Shown: piece by piece, positions 54,007 through 62,931 of the stretch
How positions within the stretch are numbered: position 1 is the stretch's first letter
Layout: every line of letters begins with the position of its first letter
From: Flavobacteriales bacterium UBA6057
GTDB taxonomy: Bacteria; Bacteroidota; Bacteroidia; Flavobacteriales_G; Salibacteraceae
Assembly (NCBI GenBank): GCA_002428995.1
Contig: DIYJ01000020.1
Coordinates: 117,063 to 181,062 of the forward strand
Length of the DNA: 64,000 bases
Reading direction: 5' to 3'
Translations under genes and position numbers: made by a program
Notes under the pieces: generated by a model
Database searches by the model: none
What the model was told of the DNA's origin: nothing
What the model saw: only the letters and a program-made list of their open reading frames with translations

Positions 54007-55215
54007 TCATGCTTGATTGAGGAGGTCGTTCACGATGATGGTGCTGGCTCCTTTGGAGTGCTCGAAATAGTTGGCGAGGCCTTCCTGGATGTGTTGTTGC
54101 CTCTGCTCGGTGAGGCGGTTAAGTGCATTCACCATTTCGTCCGATGAGGTCACAGTAGCAGCCAGCTCAGAGGCCAGTAGTTGCTCAGCTTCTGCAAATC
54201 GCTGATGCTTTGGACCAAACACAACCGGAATTCCATAGGCCGCAGGTTCCAGAATATTGTGGATGCCAGATCCAAAGCCACCACCTACGTAGGCCACTTC
54301 TCCGTAGCCGTAGAGCTTGGAAAGTAATCCAACAAAATTAATGTAAATGACGGAGGCATTGGGGGCAGGGCTCAGGTCCTGTTCCCGATCACTCCAGTGA
54401 AAGAGTTGAGAACCGAACCTTTCTTTCCAAGCCTGAAGCATAGCATCATCCGGCTCATGCGAAGCAACGATCCACTTCCACTTCTTGAGCTCAGGCTGAG
54501 CATTCAGCAATAACTCAGAATCTTTCGGCCAGATGCTTCCCGCCACAATGACCCTCTGCCCTTCTGCAAACTTTTCCAAGCCTTCCATGACAATTGGCTC
54601 GCTCACATTCATCATTACACGATCGGTGCGCGTATCACCGACTACCTTCACCGCAGTGACGTTCCTTTCTGCAAGGCGCTGTTGAGTTCCTTTCTCCTGC
54701 ACATAGATCATCTCAAACTGACGGAGCCTGGGCAGTAAAAGAGATCCTGGCCAGCGAAAGAGCCAATGCCCCTCTGGTAAATGCACGCTAACGACTCGCA
54801 TAGGAATCTGTCGCGCATGCGCTTCTGCCATCAGGTTGAACCAGAAATCATACTTCGTCAAAATGAGGATAGCAGGGCGAACCAGGTCGAGCCAATCTCT
54901 CATATTGGCAGGGGTGTCTACCGGCAAATAGGCGACATGATCTACCCGATCGTAGTTCTTTCGGAGCTCAAAGCCTGACGGAGAATAGAAAGTAAGGAGG
55001 ATTTTACGCTCCGGTTGCTCCTGACGCAACGATTCAATGACGGGTCGGGCTTGCTCAAACTCTCCAACGGAAGCACAGTGAAACCAAACACAACCTTCCA
55101 GCTCTACAGAGGCCATTGCCTGCTTCCAATCACGCCTGCCATCAAGCCATGCCCGAGCCTTTGAAGAGCGCACAGAAGCCAGACGGACGATCAGAGCAAA
55201 ACCTCTGATAGCCAT
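54007..55215 (-). CDS. kdtA: 3-deoxy-D-manno-octulosonic acid (Kdo) transferase
   Basis: Adds Kdo to lipid A at the inner membrane; 402 residues from ATG 55215. The N-domain has WFHCASVGEFEQARPVIESL near 42 (with the catalytic-type Glu), KILLTFYSPSGFELRKNY, and LTKYDFWFNL. The C-domain has VVGDTRTDRVM, VIVAGSIWPKDSELLL, VASHEPDD, and the donor-site VAYVGGGFGSGIHNILEPAAYGIPVVFGP near 330. Family proteins usually have about five more N-terminal residues before AIRG. A GTG at 55237-55239 (VILKLYTMAIRG) is an alternative start that restores the usual LYT. The 5' end is duplicated at 58515-58643. Confidence 0.94.
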   Translation of the reverse strand: MAIRGFALIVRLASVRSSKARAWLDGRRDWKQAMASVELEGCVWFHCASVGEFEQARPVIESLRQEQPERKILLTFYSPSGFELRKNYDRVDHVAYLPVDTPANMRDWLDLVRPAILILTKYDFWFNLMAEAHARQIPMRVVSVHLPEGHWLFRWPGSLLLPRLRQFEMIYVQEKGTQQRLAERNVTAVKVVGDTRTDRVMMNVSEPIVMEGLEKFAEGQRVIVAGSIWPKDSELLLNAQPELKKWKWIVASHEPDDAMLQAWKERFGSQLFHWSDREQDLSPAPNASVIYINFVGLLSKLYGYGEVAYVGGGFGSGIHNILEPAAYGIPVVFGPKHQRFAEAEQLLASELAATVTSSDEMVNALNRLTEQRQQHIQEGLANYFEHSKGASTIIVNDLLNQA

Positions 55216-55260
55216 CGTGTAAAGTTTTAATATCACAAGAGGACAAAAATAATACTCCTT
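55186..55260 (-). repeat. kdtA 5'-end direct repeat, copy 1
   Basis: About 75 bp spanning the kdtA start and the DNA just upstream. It aligns with 58569-58643 at roughly 70 percent identity by eye, with an identical 23-bp core at 55190-55212. The core itself holds the inverted repeat ATCAGAG/CTCTGAT. Confidence 0.75.
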
Positions 55261-55451
55261 GAGGTCGAGCCACTTTAGAAGAAGAACATAACCAGCGAAA
55301 AGATGTAGGCAATCGAGAACAAGAATTAGAAGCCTTATCCTGGGTAGAAAAAATAACTTATTTAAAACAGACAAAAAAAAATGAAATAACCTACTTTTAA
55401 GTTATACACTATGCCATTGGCCCTAACAAGCCTTGCAAAAACTTCGATCAA

Positions 55452-56285
55452 TTGAAAGATGACCTGTTACTGATATTTGCCGGAGTTAGCGCTTTCGCGG
55501 CATTAGTATCCTTGGGGAATTCCATCGATGAGATTATCTTTTTTGCATCAGCAAGCCTAATCTCTCTTTTAATATACGGCTACTTTGCTTGGAAATATCC
55601 TATTGGACCTTCGAAGAATAAGCTTATTGAGCTAAAGATTTCTGGAGCACTCATTCTACTCTTTGCAATTGCTTTGATTGGCGATTCTACGTTAGACAAG
55701 GTTAATGGAAATCGGCTAACTCAAAAATCAGATCAAAATGAGGAGTCAATCGCTGCCGACTCCGTGAACAGTGCACCGGAGTCTACTCTAGCCTTCACAA
55801 ATGGGGTAACACAGTCCTCTAAAACAGCCCTCAAATCGAACGATGCGAATAAAGGAAACAGAGTAGATACTCTCTTAGTCCCATTAAAACCTACAGTGAA
55901 TAGCATTCGGGATAACTCGGAGTTGAATTGTATAAAGTTTATGCAAGTCGATGTCTATTCCACGGTGGAAGCTAGACTAGAAACTGAAGGGATCGAAATC
56001 AAAAACTTAAGCAACTGTCCAGCATTAGATCTCATAGTAACAGGTGAGATTCTACCCAGTGAACTATCAGGCATGTTCTATTACGAGGGCGGAGAAATAC
56101 ACGTTCTCGTGGATCAACAAGTATGTTATCAGTCTCCCTCCTATGCGATCAAACGAACCATTATCGAGGGCAACAAGAAATCTGTTGTTGAAGAACAGAA
56201 GCTCAAAAGCGTATTGGAGTACATCAATCACAATGAAGATACCATAATGAGCGCGGTTCTAAGATGTTTAGACGCTACCACCTAA
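55452..56285 (+). CDS. Membrane protein of unknown function, AT-rich block gene 1 (TTG start)
   Basis: A 277-residue protein starting with TTG at 55452 (MKDDLLLIFAG); no ATG is available near the start. It has three hydrophobic segments (about 5-20, 28-46 and 66-80), then a Ser/Asn-rich linker (about 85-150) and a soluble C-terminal domain (about 155-277, with NCIKFMQVDVYSTVEARLE and ALDLIVTGEILPSEL). I recognise no family. It is visibly AT-richer than its neighbours, overlaps the next gene by 22 bp, and lies in the block between the two kdtA 5' copies. A weak TACTTTTA element is at 55392. Confidence 0.6.
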   Translation: MKDDLLLIFAGVSAFAALVSLGNSIDEIIFFASASLISLLIYGYFAWKYPIGPSKNKLIELKISGALILLFAIALIGDSTLDKVNGNRLTQKSDQNEESIAADSVNSAPESTLAFTNGVTQSSKTALKSNDANKGNRVDTLLVPLKPTVNSIRDNSELNCIKFMQVDVYSTVEARLETEGIEIKNLSNCPALDLIVTGEILPSELSGMFYYEGGEIHVLVDQQVCYQSPSYAIKRTIIEGNKKSVVEEQKLKSVLEYINHNEDTIMSAVLRCLDATT

Positions 56286-58267
56286 TACTTATATGTTGGA
56301 CGATCTATCTCAGTGCACAATCAAATCTACTGGGTCAGGAAATCACAGTTTCGCAGGCTAGTCAATTAGCCAACCGATCTGAGAGGTTAGACTATGGAAC
56401 AATCGCCCTCTTTGGAGAAGGGCAAACGCTAATTCTTCTTCCATACATCGCAAGCGTCCTGAAGGGATTAACTTACAAGGACAGTGACACAAAGCTCTTT
56501 GAGGAACATGAAGTTCTAGGATTGAATTACTTAGAAGATGTTAAAAACAGAATGAAGATTGAAAGTGGGTGGATGCACTATTTTGTAGGAAAAGGAATCG
56601 ATGCTGGATCGTTAAATGATAGTATCGACTCAGCACTAGCTGCAACCCTCCAAAGGGCGAATCTCAGACTCTACATAAAAATACACAGCGCAAGCCATAT
56701 AGTAGAATACCAGTTCTTCCTATATGAGAGATCCCAAAAACAGACGCAGGAAACCCTGTTAACCAACGCAAAAAATGAGAAACGCATTGTCCACAAGTTC
56801 GATCCTGAAAGAAACTTTAAATATTCCCACTGTTTTATAGATCTGTCAAAAGACAATTATGAGAAACCTCTGAGAGATGCCATTAAATCGCTTTTCTCTG
56901 ACGAAGTAAACTATGCCCCGGATTTCCAAATACTAGTAAATGGCGTTAAGCCTTGTCAAGGAAATTCCTCTACTGACTCAGTGGCTCAAGAAAGTGGATT
57001 CGAATTTATCCAAGTAGCAATAGGAGATACCCTGGAAATCATTGCTAAAGTAGATGATCCAGACAACGATATTGAAGAACTAGAAGTCGAATGGAACTCT
57101 TGGTTCAAGCGAGAAGATGTTGCCTTGCTCAAAATTGACAATTCAGAAAAGAACCTTACTGTAACATTCGATAGGCCCGGAAATTATATGGCCTCAGCAA
57201 CTGCATTTGACGGTATTGCACACTCGGAAAAGAAGCTGATTCTATTCGAAGTTACCGACAGGCGTAATGACTTCATTTTCATTCGATCCACCGACTCCGT
57301 AGCTCGCGCGCACTTTATTGCTGGCTTGGAGTCGTATTATGCCAAATCTAAGGTAAACCGATCCGAACTCTACCTGAACAACGTAAAGAAAAATGAATCT
57401 CTCTGGATCAAAACGTCCTACAGTCCAATGGATTTGCGCAGCAAAATCGTACATCGACAAAGAAGTGCATCGCAAACCGAGAGGACCAGGGGGTTACTCA
57501 TTCCCGGAAATAGAGGCACGACTAAAGGTTGGGCACAGCATTCGTTTCAATTTGTACTTGATAAGCCACGCTCTTCATATGCCAGAATACTTAGAACCAG
57601 AGCCGTAGATCCCAGAAGCGGATTATGGGAGATAAGTGTCTACCGCAAGGATTCTTGCTCATGCGCTGAGAGTCAACACCTCAACTACAGCGTTAAAGTA
57701 TTCAACTATAGTCCCTTTAAAATCGGAATCGAATACACAAATTACATAACACTTCCCCCTAGGGTTATTTCATTCAAATATGTAAGTGAGCTTGGGTTAA
57801 ATACTCAAAGAACACAAATCTTCCCAAGCATTGTCGCAGAAGTGATAATAAGGTGGTTCGGATTTGGATTGGAAGTGGATCCTTCAAACTTTGACGGGTC
57901 TTTTGGTGCAGCTTTTACCCCTAATGACTTTGTCAGTGCAAGCGGTAACATAAACTCTAAAATTTACCCGATTAGACTTCATGCAGCATTAGGAATTCCT
58001 CTCCTACCAGACGACAGACTTTATGTTCAAGTGCTTGGAATTGGCAGCCTGGTAAGGCATGGAGTTCGAGATATTCCGTGGAACCGCATTGTCACGCGCA
58101 CACACCCTCTCTTTCACATAGGAGCAGCAGCGAATTTCGTGTTGCCCCTCTCTAGAATGGGAGCATATGAAGTTAGATTAAAAGCAGCATATGGCCCAAG
58201 ATTGCATCAGGCTAATGTATCGGGGTACCTCAGTAGCATTGGAGTTTTTTATAGATTTCCTTTTTGA
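56264..58267 (+). CDS. Outer-membrane-type protein with PKD-like domain, AT-rich block gene 2
   Basis: A 667-residue exported protein. Signal peptide about 1-24 (CWTIYLSAQSNLLGQ). An N-terminal mixed domain (about 25-215) is rich in Lys and aromatic residues (LFGEGQTLILLPYIASVLKG). A PKD/cadherin-like domain (about 240-330) has IGDTLEIIAKVDDPDNDI and RPGNYMASATAFDG. A linker with CSCAESQ (about 465) leads to a C-terminal beta-barrel-like region (about 480-667, with alternating hydrophobics and a terminal aromatic YRFPF, as in outer-membrane barrels). No T9SS domain. It overlaps the previous gene by 22 bp and shares its AT-rich base use. Function unknown; probably a membrane-spanning pair. Confidence 0.65.
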   Translation: MFRRYHLILICWTIYLSAQSNLLGQEITVSQASQLANRSERLDYGTIALFGEGQTLILLPYIASVLKGLTYKDSDTKLFEEHEVLGLNYLEDVKNRMKIESGWMHYFVGKGIDAGSLNDSIDSALAATLQRANLRLYIKIHSASHIVEYQFFLYERSQKQTQETLLTNAKNEKRIVHKFDPERNFKYSHCFIDLSKDNYEKPLRDAIKSLFSDEVNYAPDFQILVNGVKPCQGNSSTDSVAQESGFEFIQVAIGDTLEIIAKVDDPDNDIEELEVEWNSWFKREDVALLKIDNSEKNLTVTFDRPGNYMASATAFDGIAHSEKKLILFEVTDRRNDFIFIRSTDSVARAHFIAGLESYYAKSKVNRSELYLNNVKKNESLWIKTSYSPMDLRSKIVHRQRSASQTERTRGLLIPGNRGTTKGWAQHSFQFVLDKPRSSYARILRTRAVDPRSGLWEISVYRKDSCSCAESQHLNYSVKVFNYSPFKIGIEYTNYITLPPRVISFKYVSELGLNTQRTQIFPSIVAEVIIRWFGFGLEVDPSNFDGSFGAAFTPNDFVSASGNINSKIYPIRLHAALGIPLLPDDRLYVQVLGIGSLVRHGVRDIPWNRIVTRTHPLFHIGAAANFVLPLSRMGAYEVRLKAAYGPRLHQANVSGYLSSIGVFYRFPF

Positions 58268-58514
58268 AGGACTCAGCTTTTGTCACATCCTGTGATTCGG
58301 GCGCTACATGAATTTAGAATGGAATAGCGATTCAGAATTGGTATAACTAACTTGGAATTAGCCATACCAGATAGACAAGCGAAGCACTTACGAACAGCAT
58401 TCCATAAAGGAAGAACAAAATAACAGGATCTCCCCTCACTAATCATCGGATTAAATACTTGTGTGGATGTCCTTGATGGAATATGACATGATCAATGAAT
58501 CCGCACATATATTA
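58268..58514. other. Intergenic region after the AT-rich block
   Basis: About 250 bp with no supported gene. A 30-codon hydrophobic frame (minus strand 58347-58439, GTG start) is too weak to call. Nothing else recognised up to the kdtA remnant. Confidence 0.5.
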
Positions 58515-58611
58515 CAAGTTCGCCCTGCCTAAACAGACAATCTTCAAGTCCTTGGGTTTGGCACATCTGACCATCAGAGCAAAACCTCTGATAGCAGCCG
58601 TATAGAGCCAT
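58515..58611 (-). pseudogene. Remnant of a second kdtA 5' end
   Basis: Reading the minus strand from ATG 58611 gives MALYG, then after a shift of frame AIRGFALMVRCAKPKDLK and GRANL, ending at a TAA (58512-58514). The intact kdtA reads AIRGFALIVRLASVRSSK and GRRDW at the same places. It lies 11 bp after the stop of the outer-membrane protein gene in the same direction, where a complete kdtA would be expected to start. The frame break and early stop make it inactive. Confidence 0.7.
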
Positions 58612-58643
58612 AAAATCACGAATCAATAAAAGTAAAATTCCTT
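58569..58643 (-). repeat. kdtA 5'-end direct repeat, copy 2
   Basis: Counterpart of 55186-55260 in the same orientation, with the identical 23-bp core at 58573-58595. It includes the last codons of the outer-membrane protein gene (KEFYFY-stop), which match the DNA upstream of the intact kdtA (KEYYFCP in frame). Confidence 0.75.
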
Positions 58644-59378
58644 CGGTTGGCGCTTGTAAAAGGGGAAATACCACCGCGCCACCAGGCTGCAGAAGATGTC
58701 GATTCGCTGGGAATTATCCCGCTGCATGGTATCGAAATTCAGGTCTCTTCGATTCCGAGTGAAACCTTCGGTAAACTCCAGACCAATGAAATAATTGAAG
58801 TAGCGATAATTGCTGAAATGCTGATAGCCTATCGTTTGGCGCAACGCAAAACCATTGGTCAGTCGATCGTATCCTTTGATGTACTCTCCTTCCAGTTGCG
58901 GCACTTCTCCAAACTCATCCCGAATGAACAGCTTGTGCTCCATGAAGCCGGCACCGAGAGATAGGTGGATGCCCGAATTAGGATTGGGACCTATCCAGGG
59001 AAATATTTTACCTGCGCTCAACATGAAGGTGTATCCCCGTTGCATAACAATCAGCTCAGCAGGATTACCTCCTCTTCCAATGATGAGACCCGTAGATGTC
59101 GTGAAATTCTTGAAGACGCTGTCCTCCTTTACGGTTCGCCCAAAGAAGTAGGTGCCGTCCACCTGAAACATCCAATTGTTCTTCAACTTGAGCATGAATT
59201 GCCCTCCAACCTGAGCTGCATTGCCAAAGCGATCCGCCAGGTCACCCGCAGGCACATTCAGCCCCGCTTGAGCTCCAATGGCCGTAATCACAATGTTCGA
59301 ATCCCGGATATTCCGCTGGGCTTGTACAAACTGACAAGCGAACAGCGCAATAATGGTAGCAATCACAAATTGTTTCAC
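58623..59378 (-). CDS. Conserved outer-membrane beta-barrel protein (GTG start)
   Basis: A 251-residue exported protein beginning with GTG at 59378 (MKQFVIATI). Signal peptide about 1-20 (ending FVQAQ). The mature protein has alternating beta-strand patterns of a barrel (GAQAGLNVPAGDLADRFGNA, FMLKLKNNWMFQVDGTYFFG, HLSLGAGFMEHKLF, YFNYFIGLEFTEGF) and ends with aromatic residues (YFPFYKRQPKEFYFY). I recall proteins of this kind next to kdtA in other Flavobacteriia but do not know their function. The remains of a kdtA start follow immediately. Confidence 0.78.
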   Translation of the reverse strand: MKQFVIATIIALFACQFVQAQRNIRDSNIVITAIGAQAGLNVPAGDLADRFGNAAQVGGQFMLKLKNNWMFQVDGTYFFGRTVKEDSVFKNFTTSTGLIIGRGGNPAELIVMQRGYTFMLSAGKIFPWIGPNPNSGIHLSLGAGFMEHKLFIRDEFGEVPQLEGEYIKGYDRLTNGFALRQTIGYQHFSNYRYFNYFIGLEFTEGFTRNRRDLNFDTMQRDNSQRIDIFCSLVARWYFPFYKRQPKEFYFY

Positions 59379-59454
59379 GCTGCTAAGCTAGCAAACATCC
59401 GATCAGTAAATCCCAAATAGAAGCGTAGACATAGCCAAAGGCGCAGGCCGATTT

Positions 59455-59480
59455 TTGAGTGGCTTATTTGGATATCTTTG
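59455..59480 (+). promoter_or_regulatory. Bacteroidota promoter of the sugar operon (TTG ... TATCTTTG)
   Basis: TTG at 59455-59457, a 15-bp spacer and exact TATCTTTG at 59473-59480, 18 bp before the TTG start of the aminotransferase gene. Confidence 0.6.
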
Positions 59481-59498
59481 CGCCTCAATTTTTGAGGC

Positions 59499-60632
59499 TT
59501 GAAAAGACCCATTCAACTTGTTGATCTCCACACGCAGTATCAACGAATCAAAGAAGAAATAGACAGTGCTGTTCTCCGCGTAGTAGAAAGCACAGCTTAC
59601 ATCAACGGCCCTGAGGTTCATGACTTTGCAAAAGAGCTGGGAGAATTCCTGGACGTGAAGCATGTAATCCCTTGTGCCAACGGTACGGATGCACTTCAAA
59701 TCGCCATGATGGCCCTTGGCCTGAAACCAGGAGATGAAGTGCTTACTCCGAGCTTTACGTACATCGCCACAGCGGAGGTAATCGCACTACTGCAGCTGAA
59801 GCCGGTGTTCGTAGAAGTAGATCCTGACACGTTCACCATTGACATCAACGATGCAAGAACGAAGGTGACGGATCGTACGAAAGCCATCGTTCCCGTGCAT
59901 CTCTACGGACAGAGCGCAGACATGGACGCAGTGATGTCCTTTGCGAAAGAGACAGGAATCAGTGTTGTAGAAGATACGGCTCAGGCCATCGGTAGTAACT
60001 TCACGGGAAAGTCAGGTATTGCGCAGAAGGTAGGTACCATTGGAGACATTGGAACCACCTCCTTCTTCCCTTCCAAAAACCTTGGATGCTATGGTGACGG
60101 TGGAGCGATCTTCACCAACGATGATGACCTGGCTCAAAAGCTGAAAAGAATCGCCAATCATGGCCAGCGCGTGCGCTACTACCACGATGATATCGGAGTC
60201 AACTCGAGACTGGACTCCATTCAGGCGGCCATTCTGAGGATCAAACTCAGACACTTGCCTGATTACATCACAGCGCGCAATGAAGTAGCGGATCACTATG
60301 ATCGGGAATTGGGGGTTTTGGATGGAATTCAGGTTCCGGCAAGAGCTTCTTACTCAGATCACGGCTTTCACCAATATACATTAAAGCTCGAAGGAATCGA
60401 CCGGGAAGGCTTGCAAAACCACCTGTCAGAAAAGGGAATCCCTTCCAACATTTATTACCCGGTGGCCATCCACCTTCAAAAGGGCTATACTCAGTATGGC
60501 ATGAAGGAAGGTGATATGCCAATGACTGAAGCGCTATCAGCAGCAGTATTGTCGCTTCCGATTCATACGGAAATGGATAGCGAACAACTCTTTGCCATCA
60601 CAAACGCAATAAAAGAATACATCAATTCATGA
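59499..60632 (+). CDS. DegT/DnrJ/EryC1/StrS aminotransferase (WbpE-like; TTG start)
   Basis: PLP-dependent sugar aminotransferase of 377 residues. The start is TTG at 59499 (MKRPIQLVDLHTQYQRI): a TGA lies two codons upstream in frame and no ATG is available. The core shows NGTDALQIAMMALGLKPGDEV, TPSFTYIATAEVI, VPVHLYGQSADMD, DTAQAIGS, and the PLP lysine in SFFPSKNLGCYGDGGAIFT near 190. The best match from memory is WbpE/WlbC, which aminates UDP-2-acetamido-3-keto-glucuronate; this fits the hexapeptide acetyltransferase three genes later. It overlaps ugd by 4 bp. Confidence 0.9.
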   Translation: MKRPIQLVDLHTQYQRIKEEIDSAVLRVVESTAYINGPEVHDFAKELGEFLDVKHVIPCANGTDALQIAMMALGLKPGDEVLTPSFTYIATAEVIALLQLKPVFVEVDPDTFTIDINDARTKVTDRTKAIVPVHLYGQSADMDAVMSFAKETGISVVEDTAQAIGSNFTGKSGIAQKVGTIGDIGTTSFFPSKNLGCYGDGGAIFTNDDDLAQKLKRIANHGQRVRYYHDDIGVNSRLDSIQAAILRIKLRHLPDYITARNEVADHYDRELGVLDGIQVPARASYSDHGFHQYTLKLEGIDREGLQNHLSEKGIPSNIYYPVAIHLQKGYTQYGMKEGDMPMTEALSAAVLSLPIHTEMDSEQLFAITNAIKEYINS

Positions 60633-61942
60633 ACATCGCAGTAGTAGGTACAGGCTATGTAGGGCTTGTCACTGGAACATGTCTGGCCGAAACGGGTAAC
60701 AATGTTATTTGCGTAGACATTGATAAGGACAAGGTTGAAAAAATGAAGAACGGGATCATCCCGATCTATGAACCACATCTGGACAACCTGTTCGAACGCA
60801 ACATCAAGCAAAAGCGACTGAGCTTTACCACTGAACTCAAGGATGCAATCGATGTCAGCGACATCGTATTCCTCGCCTTGCCCACTCCTCCGGGAGAAGA
60901 TGGCAGTGCAGATCTGAGCTATATTTTAGGTGTAGCCGATGACCTTGGCAAGATGCTCAAGGGATACAAGATCATCATCGATAAGAGCACCGTTCCAGTT
61001 GGAACTTCAGACAAAGTGAAAGCTGCGGTTGAAGCGAATTACGATGGTGAATTTGACGTAGTGTCGAATCCTGAATTCCTGAGAGAAGGCTTTGCCGTAG
61101 ATGACTTCATGAAGCCAGATCGAGTGGTAATCGGCACGGACTCCGAGCGGGCCCAGGAGACCTTGCGCGAGCTGTTCAAACCATTTGTGCGACAGGGCAA
61201 CCCAATCATCTTCATGGATGAACGCTCTGCTGAAATGACCAAGTATGCAGCAAATGCATTTCTCGCCACCAAAATCTCTTTCATGAACGAGATTGCCAAC
61301 TTGTGCGAGAAAGTTGGTGCAAACGTGGATAACGTAAGAATTGGAATTGGAACGGATGCCCGTATTGGTAATCGCTTCCTGTTCCCAGGCATTGGATACG
61401 GTGGAAGTTGCTTCCCTAAGGACGTACAAGCCATTGTGCGCACAGCCAATGAATACGATGCTGAACTTCAAATCCTGAACTCCGTCATGGAGGTGAATGA
61501 GGTTCAAAAGACCATTCTGCTCCCATCTATTCTCGAGCACTTTGGTGGAGACCTTACGGGTAAAAAATTCGCCATGTGGGGCTTGGCCTTCAAGCCAGAT
61601 ACAGACGACATCAGAGAAGCTCCAGCCCTGTACATCATCGATAAGATTGTAGCGGCAGGTGGTAGCATTTGTGCGTTCGACCCGGAAGCGATGAGCAACG
61701 TGAAGCAGCTCATTGGAGACAAAATCGAATACGGAACTGATCAGTACGACACACTTGAAGGTGCTGACGCCTTGATCATTTGCACAGAGTGGTCTGTGTT
61801 CAGAACTCCTGACTTCGACAAAGTAGTCGAGCTTCTGAACTCGAAGACGATCTTTGACGGACGCAACCTTTACGAAACAGAGAAGATGCAGCAGGCAGGC
61901 TTCTTTTATAAAAGCATCGGTCGCAAGACCATTGAAAACTAG
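60629..61942 (+). CDS. ugd: UDP-glucose 6-dehydrogenase
   Basis: Oxidises UDP-glucose to UDP-glucuronate with NAD; 437 residues. Rossmann motif VVGTGYVGLVTGTCLAETG at about 4-22, the substrate lysine region KSTVPVGTSDKV, EFLREGFAV, and the catalytic Cys in PGIGYGGSCFPKDVQAI near 260. The C-terminal NAD domain has FAMWGLAFKPDTDDIREAPA and IICTEWSVFRTPDF. It overlaps the aminotransferase by 4 bp (ATGA) and is 2 bp before the UXS gene, so UDP-glucuronate is passed on in the same operon. Confidence 0.96.
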   Translation: MNIAVVGTGYVGLVTGTCLAETGNNVICVDIDKDKVEKMKNGIIPIYEPHLDNLFERNIKQKRLSFTTELKDAIDVSDIVFLALPTPPGEDGSADLSYILGVADDLGKMLKGYKIIIDKSTVPVGTSDKVKAAVEANYDGEFDVVSNPEFLREGFAVDDFMKPDRVVIGTDSERAQETLRELFKPFVRQGNPIIFMDERSAEMTKYAANAFLATKISFMNEIANLCEKVGANVDNVRIGIGTDARIGNRFLFPGIGYGGSCFPKDVQAIVRTANEYDAELQILNSVMEVNEVQKTILLPSILEHFGGDLTGKKFAMWGLAFKPDTDDIREAPALYIIDKIVAAGGSICAFDPEAMSNVKQLIGDKIEYGTDQYDTLEGADALIICTEWSVFRTPDFDKVVELLNSKTIFDGRNLYETEKMQQAGFFYKSIGRKTIEN

Positions 61943-61944
61943 CC

Positions 61945-62928
61945 ATGAAAACCGTCCTTGTCACAGGAGCAGCAGGATTCCTTGGATCACATCTATGTGA
62001 TCGCTTTTTAGCTGAGGGCTTTAAGGTGATCGGTATGGACAATTTGATCACCGGAGACCTGAAGAATATTGACCACCTGTTCAAGGAAGGTAGGTTTGAG
62101 TTTTACCGTCATGATGTAAGCACGTTTGTGCACATTCCAGGGCGGCTGGACTACATCCTTCATTTTGCCTCACCTGCAAGTCCGATCGATTATCTGAAAA
62201 TTCCGATCCAGACGCTAAAGGTAGGCTCACTGGGCACGCACAATCTGCTGGGCCTGGCTCGTGCCAAGCAGGCCAGAATTCTTGTGGCCTCTACCTCGGA
62301 GGTTTACGGAGACCCGATGGTTCACCCCCAGAATGAAGATTATTTTGGGAATGTAAATCCCGTTGGCCCCAGAGGTGTATACGATGAGGCGAAGCGTTTT
62401 CAGGAAGCGATGGTGATGGCATACCACCGCATTCACAACCTGGAAACGAGAATCATCCGGATTTTCAACACATACGGCCCAAGGATGCGACTGAACGATG
62501 GCCGTGTATTGCCAGCTTTCATCGGCCAGGCTCTGAGAGGAGAAGATCTTACCGTATTCGGAGATGGTAGCCAGACACGATCTTTCTGCTATGTAGACGA
62601 CCTCATTGAAGGAATCTTCAGACTCCTCATGAGTGACTATGTATACCCTATGAACATTGGGAACCCGGATGAAATCACCATCGGAGAGTTTGCCAAGGAA
62701 ATCGTTCAGCTGACCGGAACTGATCAAAAAATCGTTTACAAAGATCTGCCGGAGGGCGATCCTATGAAGCGTCAGCCAGACATTGGCAGAGCACAAGAAC
62801 TTCTGGGCTGGGAGCCTAAAGTGCACCGCAGCGAAGGCTTAAAGATTACCTACGACTACTTTAGAAGCTTGTCCAATGATGAGCTGTACAAAAAGGAACA
62901 CAAGAATTTTGACGCCTACTTTAGATAG
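61945..62928 (+). CDS. UDP-glucuronate decarboxylase (UXS)-type SDR
   Basis: Extended SDR of 327 residues. NAD motif VTGAAGFLGSHLCDRFL at about 5-21, DNLITGDLKNIDHL typical of UXS, ASTSEVYGDP near 115, and the YxxxK in GVYDEAKRFQEAM near 148. RIFNTYGPRMRLNDGRVLPAFI and FGDGSQTRSFCYVDDL are hallmark UXS blocks. The expected reaction is UDP-glucuronate to UDP-xylose. The gene follows ugd by 2 bp, which supports this. dTDP-glucose dehydratase (RmlB) is less likely given the UXS blocks. Confidence 0.92.
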   Translation: MKTVLVTGAAGFLGSHLCDRFLAEGFKVIGMDNLITGDLKNIDHLFKEGRFEFYRHDVSTFVHIPGRLDYILHFASPASPIDYLKIPIQTLKVGSLGTHNLLGLARAKQARILVASTSEVYGDPMVHPQNEDYFGNVNPVGPRGVYDEAKRFQEAMVMAYHRIHNLETRIIRIFNTYGPRMRLNDGRVLPAFIGQALRGEDLTVFGDGSQTRSFCYVDDLIEGIFRLLMSDYVYPMNIGNPDEITIGEFAKEIVQLTGTDQKIVYKDLPEGDPMKRQPDIGRAQELLGWEPKVHRSEGLKITYDYFRSLSNDELYKKEHKNFDAYFR

Positions 62929-62931
62929 AAC

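Noticed and set aside
55190..55212. Palindrome ATCAGAG/CTCTGAT as a regulatory operator
   Set aside because: It falls in the conserved codons for IRGFAL of kdtA and its second copy is explained by the duplicated gene start.
58347..58439. 30-codon hydrophobic frame (minus strand, GTG start)
   Set aside because: Could encode a small membrane peptide, but there is no promoter, no conserved feature and the area contains gene remnants.
55186..58643. Interpretation of the kdtA repeats as transposon ends or phage att sites
   Set aside because: They contain coding sequence of kdtA and of its neighbour, are only about 70 percent alike outside the core, and no recombinase is encoded between them.
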